Position numbers and translations under genes: made by a program
Part shown: one piece after another, positions 8,401 through 8,790 of the stretch
Position numbering within the stretch: position 1 is the first letter of the stretch
Layout of the letters: the number at the start of each line of letters is the position of its first letter
Notes under the pieces: generated by a model
What the model was told of the DNA's origin: nothing
Databases searched by the model: none
Seen by the model: the letters and a program-made list of their open reading frames with translations, nothing else
NCBI GenBank assembly: GCA_964389805.1
Contig: CAYMFU010000094.1
Location: 1 to 8,790 of the forward strand
Length of the DNA: 8,790 nt
Origin: JAGTVG01 sp964389805
Lineage (GTDB): Bacteria; Bacteroidota; Bacteroidia; Cytophagales; Cyclobacteriaceae
Direction of reading: 5' to 3'

Positions 8401-8730
8401 CGTTACTACTACCTCTTCCAGCTGCGTAATGTCAATTGGCAAGTATACATCGATCACGGATCTATTGCCTATTACTTCGTAGACAGTTTTATAGCCAATA
8501 TATGAAAAAACCAATGTAGCTTCAGTATTCGAAATATTCATGGTATAATTGCCGTCTAAGTCGGTTATGTTCCCATATGTAGTCCCCATGATCAAAACGT
8601 TCACGCCGGGTAGAGGCCCATCATCAGAGATGACAGTTCCTGTTACGATCCTATCCTGGGCTATTAAGAAATTGGAGAGTAGATAGCATAAGATGAAAGC
8701 CAATACTTTCAGATCTTTCAAATAATACAT
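5431..8730 (-). CDS. SusC/RagA-family TonB-dependent outer-membrane transporter
   Basis: This 1099-residue protein has a signal peptide (hydrophobic 8-23, likely cut after A24) and then a carboxypeptidase-regulatory-like beta domain (about 28-98, with G-T-V and P-L-P-G-V-N-V-L-I-M-G-T-T-Y-G). The L-E-E-V-V-V-T-G-Y segment (104-112) is the SusC-family motif at the TonB-box region. The plug (about 115-230) has L-Q-G-R-A-P-G-V, R-I-R-G-Y-G, D-P-L-Y-I-I-D-G and D-A-S-A-A-S-V-Y-G-S-R-A-A-N-G-V-V-L-I-T-T-K. The remainder is a long beta-barrel ending in Phe (V-G-L-S-I-T-F), the usual C-terminal aromatic for outer-membrane insertion. It imports ligand captured by the adjacent SusD using TonB energy. 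There is no room for an N-terminal STN domain, so the direct FecR/ECF-sigma signalling seen in some relatives is not expected. The start at 8730 is fixed by an in-frame TGA 27 nt upstream. The promoter is not within the 60 nt available. Confidence 0.97.
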   Translation of the reverse strand: MYYLKDLKVLAFILCYLLSNFLIAQDRIVTGTVISDDGPLPGVNVLIMGTTYGNITDLDGNYTMNISNTEATLVFSYIGYKTVYEVIGNRSVIDVYLPIDITQLEEVVVTGYTTQAVRNFSGAIDVVDTKEMKIVPTSNVAEQLQGRAPGVTVTQSGMPGAPISVRIRGYGTINDNDPLYIIDGAPADHLTIEMLNPDDVETVQVLKDASAASVYGSRAANGVVLITTKSAKATGKTNFSFNGYVGVQHVLNLPEVCNPDEVALIYRSGHENAGVPLEGSQFSTQYLLSDGSWGVPDYLIPAGHSIELDGPIDESLYDLSVDSLTYTRTSHEGTDWLDQIFRPALIQNYFLSATHGSEKGQFAITLGYFDQEGVINNNKYQKLTFRVNTLFNVGKRFRIGETFSLSYHNMVNDVGMHGAHVAGNILYNTLAGTREITPVYDVGGYYTGDKIEELSSGNPVAGLERGKDNYNKYFRLLGSFFIELDILKDLTLKSSISPNLKVTYEHKEFDPKRPENSDYYNQRNHLSQYINNRFNWTWYNTLSYHKTFNDIHNLLALVGMETIEDKITTQSSGISDFYSDDISYRHLSAGESDPWVEGISSEWSLLSFFAKVDYNYKAKYIVSATVRRDGSSRFGEENKYAVFPAFSAAWRISAENFMRGLDFINDLKLRAGWGQTGNQNIGNYRISNTYATGFRNNYDIGGLQTEAESGVAVAYFGNPDTKWESTTTLNVGIDLSMFRNSLTFTIDWYDRYTTDMLISVPPSALKGQASLGYAYQNVGEMRNTGIDFSLFYRNQPGKDFTWNAGINFTHYKNEVVKLYNPDQFYWGGNPGWTDYGSSITMEGYPISSFFGLNILGIFHVKQEVLRAPKQDFNYMINTEGDTTWFDVGRWRFEDKDGNDTIQIIAPNEDDRYILGSPHPDFTFGIPINLQYRGFYISMFWYGSFGNELYNGNKRVMDVLKGQWVEDVNSQFSKKILQSWGMPGVNDSQATLPEINDAAPDMEFSPSLSYYVEDGSFLRLQQLILGYNFNILNWKMVNQFRVYFQVNNLLTITNFKGFDPMVTRSVVSNNYSFKNDFTLGSDLAQYPGARTYMVGLSITF

Positions 8731-8743
8731 AAGAATATTAATT

Positions 8744-8761
8744 GGAGTGAGCTCTCATTCC
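8744..8761. repeat. Imperfect inverted repeat just upstream of susC
   Basis: The sequence GGAGTGAGC TCTCATTCC is an 18-base imperfect palindrome in which 7 of 9 base pairs match (mismatches at the centre and at the fourth pair). It lies 14-31 nt before the susC ATG. It could be a regulator-binding site or a small hairpin in the susC leader near the ribosome docking site. With no promoter in view the choice cannot be made, and chance is possible. Confidence 0.35.
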
Positions 8762-8790
8762 GTTCAGGGGGTTACCTGACAGATTTAACA

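Overview
The window reads as a chromosomal segment of a member of the Bacteroidota. The evidence is a paired SusC/SusD outer-membrane uptake system, a surface-lipoprotein SusD with Cys followed by an acidic pair, starts without clear Shine-Dalgarno sequences, and a promoter ahead of rpsT that matches the Bacteroidota sigma-factor pattern (TTTG, 18 nt, TAnnTTTG). The sequence does not fix a genus.

Every supported gene lies on the minus strand, so transcription runs from high to low coordinates. In that order: a SusC-like TonB-dependent transporter (8730-5431); 17 nt later its SusD-like lipoprotein partner (5413-3593); a 739-residue membrane-anchored class III nucleotidyl cyclase with a TolB-like domain and a TPR-rich tail (3474-1255); a membrane-tethered TlpA/ResA-type thioredoxin (1146-550); ribosomal protein bS20, rpsT (459-205), with its own promoter and an intrinsic terminator; and the first 22 codons of a radC homologue (68-1), cut by the window edge. 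Intergenic gaps are all below 150 nt, so there is no long unexplained stretch.

Functionally there are two blocks. SusC/SusD form an envelope uptake module that captures a ligand at the cell surface and imports it with TonB energy. No glycosidase, protease, sulfatase, sigma factor or sensor kinase of a usual polysaccharide-utilisation locus is visible, so the substrate cannot be named. rpsT and radC are a housekeeping block. The cyclase and thioredoxin lie between them. The cyclase keeps every catalytic residue I can check, and its substrate-choosing pair is Lys/Asp, which predicts ATP and cAMP. It is predicted to have a cytosolic catalytic domain, one membrane helix and a large periplasmic TolB-like/TPR region, an architecture suited to an envelope sensor. 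No recognisable promoter separates it from susD, so it may be co-transcribed with the uptake genes. That pairing is the most interesting feature here, but it is an inference from adjacency. I found no CRISPR array, mobile element, tRNA or clearly new system.
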